From a virus: 20,946 nt of DNA. How positions within the stretch are numbered: position 1 is the stretch's first letter; every line of letters begins with the position of its first letter. The position numbers and the translations under genes were made by a program. Below the pieces are notes generated by a model that saw only the letters and a list, made by a program, of their open reading frames with translations, did not search any database and was not told where the DNA came from. Of this stretch, positions 13,481-20,946 are shown piece after piece. Location: the IMG/VR virus record IMGVR_UViG_3300027503_000071, positions 1-20,946 of that record; one strand, written 5' to 3'.

Positions 13481-14383
13481 TTACGAGCCTGCAATTGCAG
13501 ATATTGAATAACTTGTTGGACTTGTGATTGTAAAAGAACCAGAAGGTAACAGGGTTCCCGAAGCTTTAATTTCTTCGATAGTTAATGTTAATGTTCCGTC
13601 AACACTATCGCCCGGTGGAGGAGGATTTCCAGGACTTGGATCAGTATATGAATCAAGCCAAGTAATTCTAAATGTTAATTGATTAGTTGTTCCGCCAGAA
13701 TTATCAGCAACATTACACTTTACATCAATTGTATATCTATTTGATGCATACGGTGATGACGATGTAGATGTATAGAATGTTTGGTAACTATTTGTCAATT
13801 GATAAAAAGACACTCCGGACGAACTTACTGAAAAATCTCGTGAACCTACTGCGCTAAGTAGGCTAGTCCAGGCAGCATTTTGAGCAGTAGAGGATCCGCC
13901 AGTTCTTGAAGAATATAATCGAATTTTTCCGCCAGAATTAAAAAAGAACCTACACTGGTCAACCGTTCCAAAATCAACAACTACATTTGACGACACGCTA
14001 TTAGCCCATGCCGAGGATCTAGAAACATCCCCTGCTGCTAATGTATGAAATTGTCCTGCTCCAATTGAAAATCTATCAGTTCTTGCTTGTTCAGCAATAG
14101 TATTATACTGATAATTTGGATGATCAGCATCGTAACGTATTGGATCAGTTGTTTGAATTTCTCTAATTGTTGGGAGTGTGCCAGTTTGATGTAATCTAGC
14201 GTTAACAATATCAAATCGAAGATAATCCCACTGAGCTTTGGTTACTTTTTCTTGAACTACTGCTGTGCTAGCAATTACTTGTCCGTACCCGTAAGTTCCG
14301 GCACCGGTACCCATTACCTCAATTATCTTGTCTCGAATATTATTATAATCTGATGCAAGAATCTGTGTTCCAACGCCTGCCAT
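13481..14383 (-). CDS. Virion-type structural protein, tandem paralog A
   Basis: The 300-aa product has ASDYNNIRDKIIEVMGTGAG at the start, TKAQWDYLRFDIVNARLHQ at about 68-86, QCRFFFNSGGKIRLY in the middle, and NSYQTFYTSTSSSPYASNRY later. It is a paralog of the downstream 301-aa gene across its length, including the DHPNYQY and FFNSGGKI blocks; the last block is even identical in DNA over 23 bases (13923-13945 and 12992-13014). Low-complexity Ser/Gly/Pro linkers and lack of membrane segments suit an exposed virion protein. The start has an AAGG Shine-Dalgarno 7 bases before the ATG, which overlaps the end of the upstream tail-fibre gene (9-base gap). Its order after three tail-fibre-like genes suggests tail or fibre association. 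Confidence 0.78.
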   Translation of the reverse strand: MAGVGTQILASDYNNIRDKIIEVMGTGAGTYGYGQVIASTAVVQEKVTKAQWDYLRFDIVNARLHQTGTLPTIREIQTTDPIRYDADHPNYQYNTIAEQARTDRFSIGAGQFHTLAAGDVSRSSAWANSVSSNVVVDFGTVDQCRFFFNSGGKIRLYSSRTGGSSTAQNAAWTSLLSAVGSRDFSVSSSGVSFYQLTNSYQTFYTSTSSSPYASNRYTIDVKCNVADNSGGTTNQLTFRITWLDSYTDPSPGNPPPPGDSVDGTLTLTIEEIKASGTLLPSGSFTITSPTSYSISAIAGS

Positions 14384-14392
14384 TTTTAATCC

Positions 14393-16219
14393 TTATAATA
14401 TAACCGCTTCTATTAATTTAACAGAAGTTTCGTTGTTTGTTTCTAATGCAATAGCAAATACATCATTTGCATGTGGGACTCCAGCTACTGCTGTTCCATC
14501 ATTTCCTGCTATTAGGCGTTGTCCTTTTTTAACTGCGCCTGTTACTTTAACTGGAACGCGACCTTTAAGAGCAATATATGTTCCGCCTTCTAGATCTTTA
14601 TTCATCATAAACGCTGGATTTGTACTTACTACACCAATAGCACGTTGTCCCCACTGACAGGCTTCTACTTCGTGGTCGCCATGTTCGCAAACAGAAACAA
14701 CCGTGCCAGGCTCGTATTCTTTATCTGTTAAGTATTTTTCTGCTAGGTCAGCATATCGAGCTGCGGTTGCTGTACCATCAAATAAAACTGCTGATAAGTT
14801 TCCGCTACCATCACGTGCTGCAATTGAATTTGCAACCGCTGTAGTTTTAGCTGTTCTATAAGTTGCATCTGTATCAACTGCTAAATTATCAATTTTTAAA
14901 CGGTCTGCAAGTAAAGCAGTTCCTTGAAAGGTTGTACCGTAAATATTTCCTTCGGAATCTCTAACTACTACGGTATCAGGAGATGTTGAAATACTTGGAC
15001 TATAAGATCCCAATTTACTTGCAGTTTGGGCTGATCCTGTTACTTCACCTACTAAATCTCCGTAAACTAAACTACGCTGACTTGGAGTACCTAATGTTCC
15101 ATAAAATGTTTTAGTTTCTGGGTCAAAGGCTTCAGTTTCGTCACTGGCATATACTGCACCGATGTGTGTACCTGTTGTATTTCCTGTAACGTTACCAGTT
15201 AATGCACCGTAAATATCTGTAGAATAAATTTGTCCCCAACGTTTTGATGCTGATCCAAGATATAAATTACCATCTGAGCCTGGATATACTCCGCTAGATT
15301 TAACTTTTAATACGTTTGATTTAGTTGTTTCGTTTACACGAATTCTAAAAGTAATTGGTTGTCCTGCAATAGCTTGTTCAATAACAACTTGATCTTCGTC
15401 TCTTAACGGATTACCACCAACTTCATTGTAAAAAGGATCTTGTGTTTCAACAAATACTAGTAAGTCATCGCTATCGCCTACGGTAATTCCTGCATCAGGA
15501 AAAGCAATTTGTTCTGTAAATCTTAAATCACCTTTGGTTAAAAACTGATCTGCTGCAATTCCGTTTAATTTTAACGAGTTACTTGCTGTACCCCAGAAGT
15601 AATATTGCGATGATGCAGTAGTTACTCCAGTTAAACTATCAGTGTTGACTAAAGTAATACCCTTTTTAATTCTGCTAAATCCGGTAATAGGATTAACTGA
15701 TCCTAAAACAAAATCTGTTTTACTTGCAATAGCAATTGTGTCGCCACCTGAAACTAATTTAACAATAGTTTGTGGGCCGCCGGTGTTGTCTTGTACTACT
15801 TGACCTACTGCTGCTGAAGTACCAAATTCCGGAGCGGCTGCTGGTCCAATTAAAACATACTCTGTTCCGCTCCATGTGTATAGTTGATTTGCACTTTCGT
15901 CAAACCAAAAATCACCCTTAGCTAATCCAGTTGGAGCACTTGCGCTAACTTCAGCACCGCTGGCAACTTTAAATCGAGAGCCGTCGTAAAATTTTAACTT
16001 TTTAGTAGAGCTATCATACCAAATTTGTCCGGTGATTGCCTTGGGCGGAGCCGATGTATTAGAAAAATTCTGTAAAAGATGTAAAAAATTCTCGTTTTGT
16101 ACTTCGCCATAACCGGCGTAGTTCTTACCTACGAAACGTAAATCCGTAGTTGTATCAATCGTACCATCTTCTACAGATACTAAAAACGTTCCGTTAAAAT
16201 TATCAACTTGGTATGCCAT
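14393..16219 (-). CDS. Tail-fibre-like protein with N-terminal shared module and Peptidase_G2-like C-terminus
   Basis: The 608-aa product shares its first ~127 residues with the two upstream genes: GKNYAGYGEVQNENFLHLL at 31-49, a TGQIWYDSSTKKLKFYDG block at 63-80 and KGDFWFDESANQLY near 101-114. This is probably an attachment or trimer-start module. The middle carries fibre-type repeats (VVVRDSEGNIYGTTFQGTA, IAARDGSGNLSAVLFDGTA). Residues 487-608 begin ARYADLAEKYLTDKEYEPGT and contain VVSTNPAFMMN and GRVPVKVTGAVKKGQRL. This resembles the C-terminal autocleaving chaperone domains of some tail fibres (Peptidase_G2-like), but I rate that assignment as moderate. GGAG Shine-Dalgarno 7 bases before the ATG. 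It may bind the host surface. Confidence 0.83.
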   Translation of the reverse strand: MAYQVDNFNGTFLVSVEDGTIDTTTDLRFVGKNYAGYGEVQNENFLHLLQNFSNTSAPPKAITGQIWYDSSTKKLKFYDGSRFKVASGAEVSASAPTGLAKGDFWFDESANQLYTWSGTEYVLIGPAAAPEFGTSAAVGQVVQDNTGGPQTIVKLVSGGDTIAIASKTDFVLGSVNPITGFSRIKKGITLVNTDSLTGVTTASSQYYFWGTASNSLKLNGIAADQFLTKGDLRFTEQIAFPDAGITVGDSDDLLVFVETQDPFYNEVGGNPLRDEDQVVIEQAIAGQPITFRIRVNETTKSNVLKVKSSGVYPGSDGNLYLGSASKRWGQIYSTDIYGALTGNVTGNTTGTHIGAVYASDETEAFDPETKTFYGTLGTPSQRSLVYGDLVGEVTGSAQTASKLGSYSPSISTSPDTVVVRDSEGNIYGTTFQGTALLADRLKIDNLAVDTDATYRTAKTTAVANSIAARDGSGNLSAVLFDGTATAARYADLAEKYLTDKEYEPGTVVSVCEHGDHEVEACQWGQRAIGVVSTNPAFMMNKDLEGGTYIALKGRVPVKVTGAVKKGQRLIAGNDGTAVAGVPHANDVFAIALETNNETSVKLIEAVIL

Positions 16220-16242
16220 TACCCTGCTCCATAAACTATTAT

Positions 16243-16250
16243 TATTTATC
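16243..16250 (-). promoter_or_regulatory. T4-late-type promoter candidate (GATAAATA)
   Basis: The minus strand reads GATAAATA, one mismatch from TATAAATA, in the 42-base gap before the 608-aa tail-fibre gene. T4 spacing would put the transcript start near 16237, with the GGAG ribosome site at 16230-16227 in a leader of about 18 bases. No stem-loop plus U-run terminator was seen in this gap. Confidence 0.45.
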
Positions 16251-16261
16251 TGAACCCTTTT

Positions 16262-18385
16262 TTAGATCCTGCCCACAGCAACTTCAATAATGCCCTCAAT
16301 CCCTTCAAAATCTTCTAAGGCTTTACCAATAATAGTACCAATTTGCGGGGTTGTACACGGTCTTGCATACCCGCTACCACCGCTGATTAGCATATCGCCC
16401 TTAGAAATTTTGCCTCGTACTTTACACGGAACTCGACCCTGTAATGCTAGGGCAACTACATATTGCCCAGTACAATGAGAATTCATCAAATAAGCAGGAT
16501 CTGTAGATACAACTCCTGCTACACGAGTAGTTGCATCTTCAGCTATTCTAACTTCTGCAGAACCACCAAATTCTAATACGGTACCAGGTTCGTATGCCGC
16601 ATCAGCAATGTAATTTTCAGCTAAGTCAGCATATCTAGCAGAAGTAGCTGTTCCTTGGAATAATCCAGTGGTAATAATATCGTTAGTTCCTGCATCTAAA
16701 CGTTTATTAATAGTCCACTTATCTCCAGTGGCGCTATAAACTAATCTAGCATTTGCTCCACCAACTATAAATCCTGCACCGTCTGCATTGATAGGACTTT
16801 CTACGTCTTTTGCAACCGTAAATGTTAGGTCATGGACCATAACATCAGTTGAATTAATTGTTGTTGTAATGCCGTTTACAACTAAATTGCCTTGAATTAT
16901 AAGGTCACTTGATACGGTTACGCTGTTTGTTTCGGCTGTTGTATTAATTGTTTCTGTATTAACTATTGGTGCATTAATATAATTTGAATATACTTTATTA
17001 TATCTATAAGCACTAGATCCTAAATTTGCACCGCCAGTTACTCTTGGAGCAAGCATTGCTTTGGTATCGGCTCCTAGTCCAGCGGCAACCTGTCCGGATA
17101 CTAACGAAACTTCAGCTAATTCTGACGGAACGCTTGTGTCGTTAACTCTAAAAACTAATTCACCGTAACTAGTTGCTGAGATTACTGGTAATGTAACATC
17201 AGCATCATAATATAATTTTAAAGTGTTGCTGCCAAGTGTAATACCGGCATCACTAACTTCTAATGAATTTAATGTTCCAACGCTGGTTAAAAATGAAGTT
17301 ACTACGTTTGATGCTAATGTATCACCGGTTAACGTGCTTGCCGCAGATGTTATTGTAATATCAGATGTACCGTTAAAATTAACGCCGTTAATTTTTCTTG
17401 TTGTTTCTAATTGTGTGGCTGAAAATGCATTTCCAGACAACGATGCACCAATAAATTCATTAGCAATTACTCTATTAAATGAGCTTGATCCGGTAGCAAC
17501 ACTAACATTACCTACCACATTTCCTATTAAATTAGCTGTGATTGTTCCTGCTGAGAAGTTTCCAGAACTATCTCTAGCAACAACTTTTCCAATATCATTA
17601 GTTGACGATGCATCAACGGCCCATGTTCTTGTTACGCTACCATCAAAATCGGCACCTGTAAGATATGTACCTTTAATTAATTTGTTAGTGGTTGCAGATT
17701 TAATTGTTACATCAGATCCGCCATCAAATACTACACCATTAATTGTTCTTGATGTTTGCAACCTAGAAGCAGTTGTTGAATTTCCTTCAACATTTCCTTT
17801 AATAACTACTAGAGAAGAAATGTTTAATCCTGGAACTATAGTTGAAAATCCAGAAATAGAATCTGACGAACGAATAGTAAAAAATGTCTTTGATACAATA
17901 CCTTGAACAATGTTGTTTACTTTCATTAAAATTACAGCATGGGCCAAATTACTTGTATCATATAAGGTTGTAGATTCCATTTTGGTGCCAGGGAATCCGT
18001 CAACAGCTTCTGGGCCAACTAATTTCCATTCTGCTCCGTCATACACAAAAAGTTGATTTGTGTCTGGATTGAACCAAAAAGAACCTGTTCCTGTTGGAGG
18101 TTCTGATGTGCTTACATCAGCGGCTGAAGCCGACTTCCACGATGCACCATCATAAATGTTTAAAGTGCTGGTTGTACTATTGTACCATAATTGCCCGCTA
18201 AGAGGTCTAATTGGTGCAGCACCATTTGCAAAATTTTCTAATAAAAATAGAAAGTTTTCATTTTGAACTTCACCGTAGCCGGAGTAATTTCTACCTAGTA
18301 AACCTAAACTAGTTGTTGTATCTAATGTGCCGTCTTCTAAGACAACTAATTGTGTACCGTTGTATCGGTTTATAACGTATGGCAT
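16262..18385 (-). CDS. Tail-fibre-like protein with internal repeats and Peptidase_G2-like C-terminus
   Basis: The 707-aa product has the shared N-terminal module (GRNYSGYGEVQNENFLFLL, LSGQLWYNSTTSTLNIYDG, SFWFNPDTNQLFVYDG). The middle contains at least two copies of a fibre repeat (SRTINGVVFDGGSDVTI and TRKINGVNFNGTSDITI), as in many phage fibres. A NGITTTIN / VHDLTFTVAKD block near 504-525, also present in the 609-aa gene, precedes the C-terminal domain (583-707): ARYADLAENYIADAAYEPGT, VVSTDPAYLMN and GRVPCKVRGKISKGDML. That domain is the same as in the 608-aa protein. An AAGGAG Shine-Dalgarno lies 9 bases before the ATG. The three paralogs probably form different fibres or different parts of one, and this one is the longest. 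Confidence 0.83.
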   Translation of the reverse strand: MPYVINRYNGTQLVVLEDGTLDTTTSLGLLGRNYSGYGEVQNENFLFLLENFANGAAPIRPLSGQLWYNSTTSTLNIYDGASWKSASAADVSTSEPPTGTGSFWFNPDTNQLFVYDGAEWKLVGPEAVDGFPGTKMESTTLYDTSNLAHAVILMKVNNIVQGIVSKTFFTIRSSDSISGFSTIVPGLNISSLVVIKGNVEGNSTTASRLQTSRTINGVVFDGGSDVTIKSATTNKLIKGTYLTGADFDGSVTRTWAVDASSTNDIGKVVARDSSGNFSAGTITANLIGNVVGNVSVATGSSSFNRVIANEFIGASLSGNAFSATQLETTRKINGVNFNGTSDITITSAASTLTGDTLASNVVTSFLTSVGTLNSLEVSDAGITLGSNTLKLYYDADVTLPVISATSYGELVFRVNDTSVPSELAEVSLVSGQVAAGLGADTKAMLAPRVTGGANLGSSAYRYNKVYSNYINAPIVNTETINTTAETNSVTVSSDLIIQGNLVVNGITTTINSTDVMVHDLTFTVAKDVESPINADGAGFIVGGANARLVYSATGDKWTINKRLDAGTNDIITTGLFQGTATSARYADLAENYIADAAYEPGTVLEFGGSAEVRIAEDATTRVAGVVSTDPAYLMNSHCTGQYVVALALQGRVPCKVRGKISKGDMLISGGSGYARPCTTPQIGTIIGKALEDFEGIEGIIEVAVGRI

Positions 18386-18405
18386 TTAATTTCGCTCCTT
18401 ATTCA

Positions 18406-20235
18406 TTATGATACAAACGTCCAGTTGCCAGCAACTAGCTGGAATGTTTTTACAATTCTAAATACCGACACTACAGGAGCAGGAACCGTTGCTGTTGAAA
18501 AAGAAACGCCTGTAACTCCAAACGCTGTTCCGCCTGGAACTAAAGAACTTGGAGCATCTGGTGTAATAAATTCAGTTGTTGGAAGTGAATTTAAGTATGT
18601 ATTAATGTTTAAACTTGATGAACCGTTTGATAACGATGTACATAAAATTCGTGCTACCGTGCCGTCTCTAAAATCTGCCGGTGGCGCAACTAACGTTAAG
18701 TATGCTGCAATACCAGAATTAGAAATAGCATCTGAAATATCCATGCTAAAAACTAAACTTCTTGTTTCTATTGTATTATCAACATATTCTTTTGTTGCTG
18801 CATCTTGTTGATCGATAGGATCGTTCAATCCTGTAATTCTAGGATAGTTAATTAAACTAACATTTCCTGTTCCGTCTGGGGCTAATTCAAGATCCTGATT
18901 AGTCTGAACGGTTGCAATTCTATTATCTTCAAGGCGTAGGTAAGGTGTTGGAGGATTACCTGAACCAGGCGGAAGTTCTGGACCAACCGTTAATAAAGTT
19001 TGTGTACCAAAAGATGTAACACCAGGGATACTAGTAATTCCAGGACCTAATGATGTTGCTGTAATAACTTCAACACCGTTAATCTTAAATGCTTTTCCTG
19101 TGGCTAAATTTATATGTTCGGTACTATTCCATGCTGTGCTTGCCTGTGTCCATAAAAATTCATGATCGCTAGCGCCTTTTAAAATAATACCGCCGCCATC
19201 TGCATAAGCGTCTGTTGGAGTATCTGTTTTTGCTAATTCAATATTTTTATCTTCAACATTAATTGTTGAAGTATTAATTGTTGTAGTATCGCCTTGAATT
19301 GTAAAATCGCCAGCAACTACTAAATTTCCACCAATGAATGTTTCACTGCCGGGATTATCTTTATAAATGTTTAGTGTTTGATTAATTGTGTCTACAGATA
19401 AAACACTATCAACCGCAGCACCTCGTTTTACTTTTACAGAAATGTTTTTATTTTCTGCATCGTTACGAAACTCAACATCACCATCTACAACAACAAATTG
19501 TCCTTGCTGTGCATCACCAACTAACAAACCTCTATTTGAGGTAATTGTTAATTGTCCGTCAATAATGTTATCAGTATCTTGTCTTAAATATTTCGAAGCT
19601 GGTTGGTTTCCAAGTTTATCGGCGTTACTAGATGTAACATTAAATTTTAAATTTGTTAATGTACCAGCATTAAATCCTGGACCAATGTCTCCGGAAAACC
19701 CCGGAATAGCAATTTTAGGAGTAAAACTATCTTTTGAAAATATTCCTAACAACACACCGTTGGTGTATAGATATGTTATAACACGAGTTTGATTTAATGA
19801 ATCAAGTATACTTGCTACTTTAAGTCCGCTAAGACCTTGACTTTGAGAGTATGACGGTCCTAACAATATTGTATTTGTTCCATCATAGAAAAATAATTGT
19901 TTGTCAGTGTCATTAAACCATAAATCGCCTGTACCTAATGTTGAAGGTTGTGTGTTTGATATTGTTGCCGAACTTACTGGTTGAAATTGAGTCCCGTTGT
20001 AAACTTTTAATTTTAATTCGCTTACATCAAACCATATTTGTCCTCGGATAGGTCTTTCTGGTTCACCTGTATCAGCAAAATTTTCTAGCATCTTAACAAA
20101 GTTTTCGTTTAATGCTTCGCCAAATCCGCTGTAGTTTTTTCCAATTAATGTAATATCAGAAGATAGTTGATCGACTTGACCGTCGGCAACCGTTGCTAAA
20201 ATACTTCCATCAGTTTTGTTTATTGTGTATGACAT
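18406..20235 (-). CDS. Tail-fibre-like protein, first of three paralogs, with a different C-terminus
   Basis: The 609-aa product has the shared N-terminal module: IGKNYSGFGEALNENFVKML (31-50), RGQIWFDVSELKLKVYNGTQ (64-83) and GDLWFNDTDKQLFFYDGT (103-120). Around 303-360 it has a GNLVVAGDFTIQGDTTTINT / NVEDKNIELA module also found in the 707-aa protein. At 478-486 DAATKEYVD is a fibre motif known from T4-like long-fibre proteins. Unlike the other two it lacks the ARYADLAE / GRVPVKV C-terminal domain. Instead, about 120 residues of Ser/Thr/Asn-rich, beta-prone sequence end in FQLVAGNWTFVS. The gap to the tail-collar gene upstream is 15 bases, with no strong Shine-Dalgarno. Its distinct end suggests another folding or binding role. 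Confidence 0.8.
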   Translation of the reverse strand: MSYTINKTDGSILATVADGQVDQLSSDITLIGKNYSGFGEALNENFVKMLENFADTGEPERPIRGQIWFDVSELKLKVYNGTQFQPVSSATISNTQPSTLGTGDLWFNDTDKQLFFYDGTNTILLGPSYSQSQGLSGLKVASILDSLNQTRVITYLYTNGVLLGIFSKDSFTPKIAIPGFSGDIGPGFNAGTLTNLKFNVTSSNADKLGNQPASKYLRQDTDNIIDGQLTITSNRGLLVGDAQQGQFVVVDGDVEFRNDAENKNISVKVKRGAAVDSVLSVDTINQTLNIYKDNPGSETFIGGNLVVAGDFTIQGDTTTINTSTINVEDKNIELAKTDTPTDAYADGGGIILKGASDHEFLWTQASTAWNSTEHINLATGKAFKINGVEVITATSLGPGITSIPGVTSFGTQTLLTVGPELPPGSGNPPTPYLRLEDNRIATVQTNQDLELAPDGTGNVSLINYPRITGLNDPIDQQDAATKEYVDNTIETRSLVFSMDISDAISNSGIAAYLTLVAPPADFRDGTVARILCTSLSNGSSSLNINTYLNSLPTTEFITPDAPSSLVPGGTAFGVTGVSFSTATVPAPVVSVFRIVKTFQLVAGNWTFVS

Positions 20236-20250
20236 GTCTTATTTCCAATA

Positions 20251-20946
20251 TTAGAATGCTGGTGGACCAGATCTTATGATATAGTTAATAGTCAAGAACG
20301 GATTCATAATACTAAACGGGGTTGCTAAAGTAGCACTTGTTTTGATACCTCCGGATGTATTAAGATACTGAGCTTGACCAGCTGCTGTTGGTCCTAGTCC
20401 TGAACCAGGAGAAGTTCCCGGAACGACCGCCGAATCAACTCTAACAACAGCAAATTGTCTATCAACTCCAGGCGGTTTTAAATTATGTTCATGTTCAGGC
20501 AGATTTCTAACTTCTAATACGCTTTCAGCATCTCCTGCACCGGCACCTAATGTATCTGCTTCTGTACCTGCAACACGATCAATGTTGCCGCCACCTGCGT
20601 CAATGAAGCCGCCGTTTTCTTCAGGAACGGTGCCATAATTATCCATATTATCTCGACCTAGGGGGAATCTACCACGTAGATCCGGCAATACAAAAGTGTT
20701 TACACCCCTAGTTGGCAAACCATATGTGTTACCAATAGCATCGTATAGTTTACTATATTTTGATTTTTCAACCTCTGATCCGTCACATAATAAAAATCCG
20801 TCTGGAATATCGATGCCTGCGTACGGTAAAATTCCGCCAATTGGAATTCCAAGGTCACCAACAAATACATCCCTTGATTCTTTTATTAGACCTGTACCAG
20901 ATCTAAAAACTAAAACCAAATCGTCTGATTTTGATACATTTGGAAA
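20251..20946 (-). CDS. Phage tail-collar domain protein (5' end beyond window)
   Basis: The frame stays open to the right edge with no ATG (residues FPNVSKSDD precede the first TTG at 20919), so the start is outside the window. About 231 residues are visible. GIPIGGILPYAGIDIPDGFL followed by LCDG and a YSKLYDAIGNTYG helix is the tail-collar fold. LPDLRGRFPLGRDN, a Gly-rich loop and NLPEHEHN complete its usual order. HEH is the HxH type motif that holds metal ions in short-fibre and fibre-tip proteins such as T4 gp12. The end NPFLTINYIIRSG is the family's usual C-terminal strand. It is followed by three fibre-like genes, so a short fibre or fibre-tip role is likely, but the missing N-terminus prevents a precise name. 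Confidence 0.88.
   Translation of the reverse strand, partial: FPNVSKSDDLVLVFRSGTGLIKESRDVFVGDLGIPIGGILPYAGIDIPDGFLLCDGSEVEKSKYSKLYDAIGNTYGLPTRGVNTFVLPDLRGRFPLGRDNMDNYGTVPEENGGFIDAGGGNIDRVAGTEADTLGAGAGDAESVLEVRNLPEHEHNLKPPGVDRQFAVVRVDSAVVPGTSPGSGLGPTAAGQAQYLNTSGGIKTSATLATPFSIMNPFLTINYIIRSGPPAF

Noticed and set aside
16251-16261. The run of six Ts near 16258-16263 as a terminator of the 707-aa gene
   Set aside because: On the coding (minus) strand it reads as A, not U, and no stem-loop precedes it.
17223-17906. A 227-codon open frame on the plus strand
   Set aside because: It lies fully antisense to the 707-aa tail-fibre gene, which has clear fibre modules, and its sequence is a low-complexity Val/Leu/Pro/Thr shadow with no recognisable domain or ribosome site.
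18350-18811. A 153-codon open frame on the plus strand
   Set aside because: Antisense to the start of the 707-aa gene and the end of the 609-aa gene; no motif, and no regulatory signal upstream.
19388-19792. A 134-codon open frame on the plus strand
   Set aside because: Antisense shadow of the 609-aa fibre gene with biased Ser/Phe/Pro composition.
20917-20919. TTG as the start codon of the tail-collar gene
   Set aside because: The frame continues upstream to the window edge without a stop, and no Shine-Dalgarno lies before the TTG, so the true start is more likely outside the window.

Overview
The window looks like part of a large AT-rich tailed-phage genome, most likely a T4-like (contractile-tailed) marine phage of the kind that infects cyanobacteria or Pelagibacter. 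The evidence is a run of tail-fibre and virion proteins of the style seen in marine T4-like phages, dense head-to-tail coding on one strand with overlapping genes, and short AT-rich motifs resembling the T4 late promoter (TATAAATA) in the few intergenic gaps. The host assignment is inference. No tRNA, integrase, insertion sequence or CRISPR array was seen.

Every supported gene lies on the minus strand, so transcription runs from the right end (20946) to the left end (1). Right part (20946 to 12547): a 5'-truncated tail-collar protein, three tandem paralogous tail-fibre-like proteins (609, 707 and 608 aa) sharing an N-terminal module, and two tandem paralogous ~300-aa virion-type proteins. The tail-fibre part is visibly less AT-rich than the left part.

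Left part (12488 to 1): an unbroken chain of eleven genes, almost all overlapping, that starts just downstream of a T4-late-like promoter. In order of transcription they encode a small 116-aa protein, two GT8-like glycosyltransferases, a 198-aa orphan, a DAD-motif glycosyltransferase, a 755-aa relative carrying five extra degenerate copies of part of the glycosyltransferase domain, three radical SAM enzymes with an N-terminal cysteine-rich 'twitch' region, one radical SAM enzyme with a SPASM-like C-terminus, and a protein with a glycosyltransferase-like N-terminus and an SGNH-hydrolase-like C-terminus that runs off the left edge.

The left cluster reads as a modification pathway: sugar transfer, radical chemistry and probably acyl or ester chemistry, expressed late beside the tail fibres. 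Possible targets are the fibres or other virion proteins, or a host-surface or soluble glycan. The sequence does not show which. The most unusual items are the four-radical-SAM/five-glycosyltransferase cluster itself, the tandemly duplicated glycosyltransferase that has lost DxD in five of six copies, and an RBS hairpin overlapping the late promoter at the head of the cluster.
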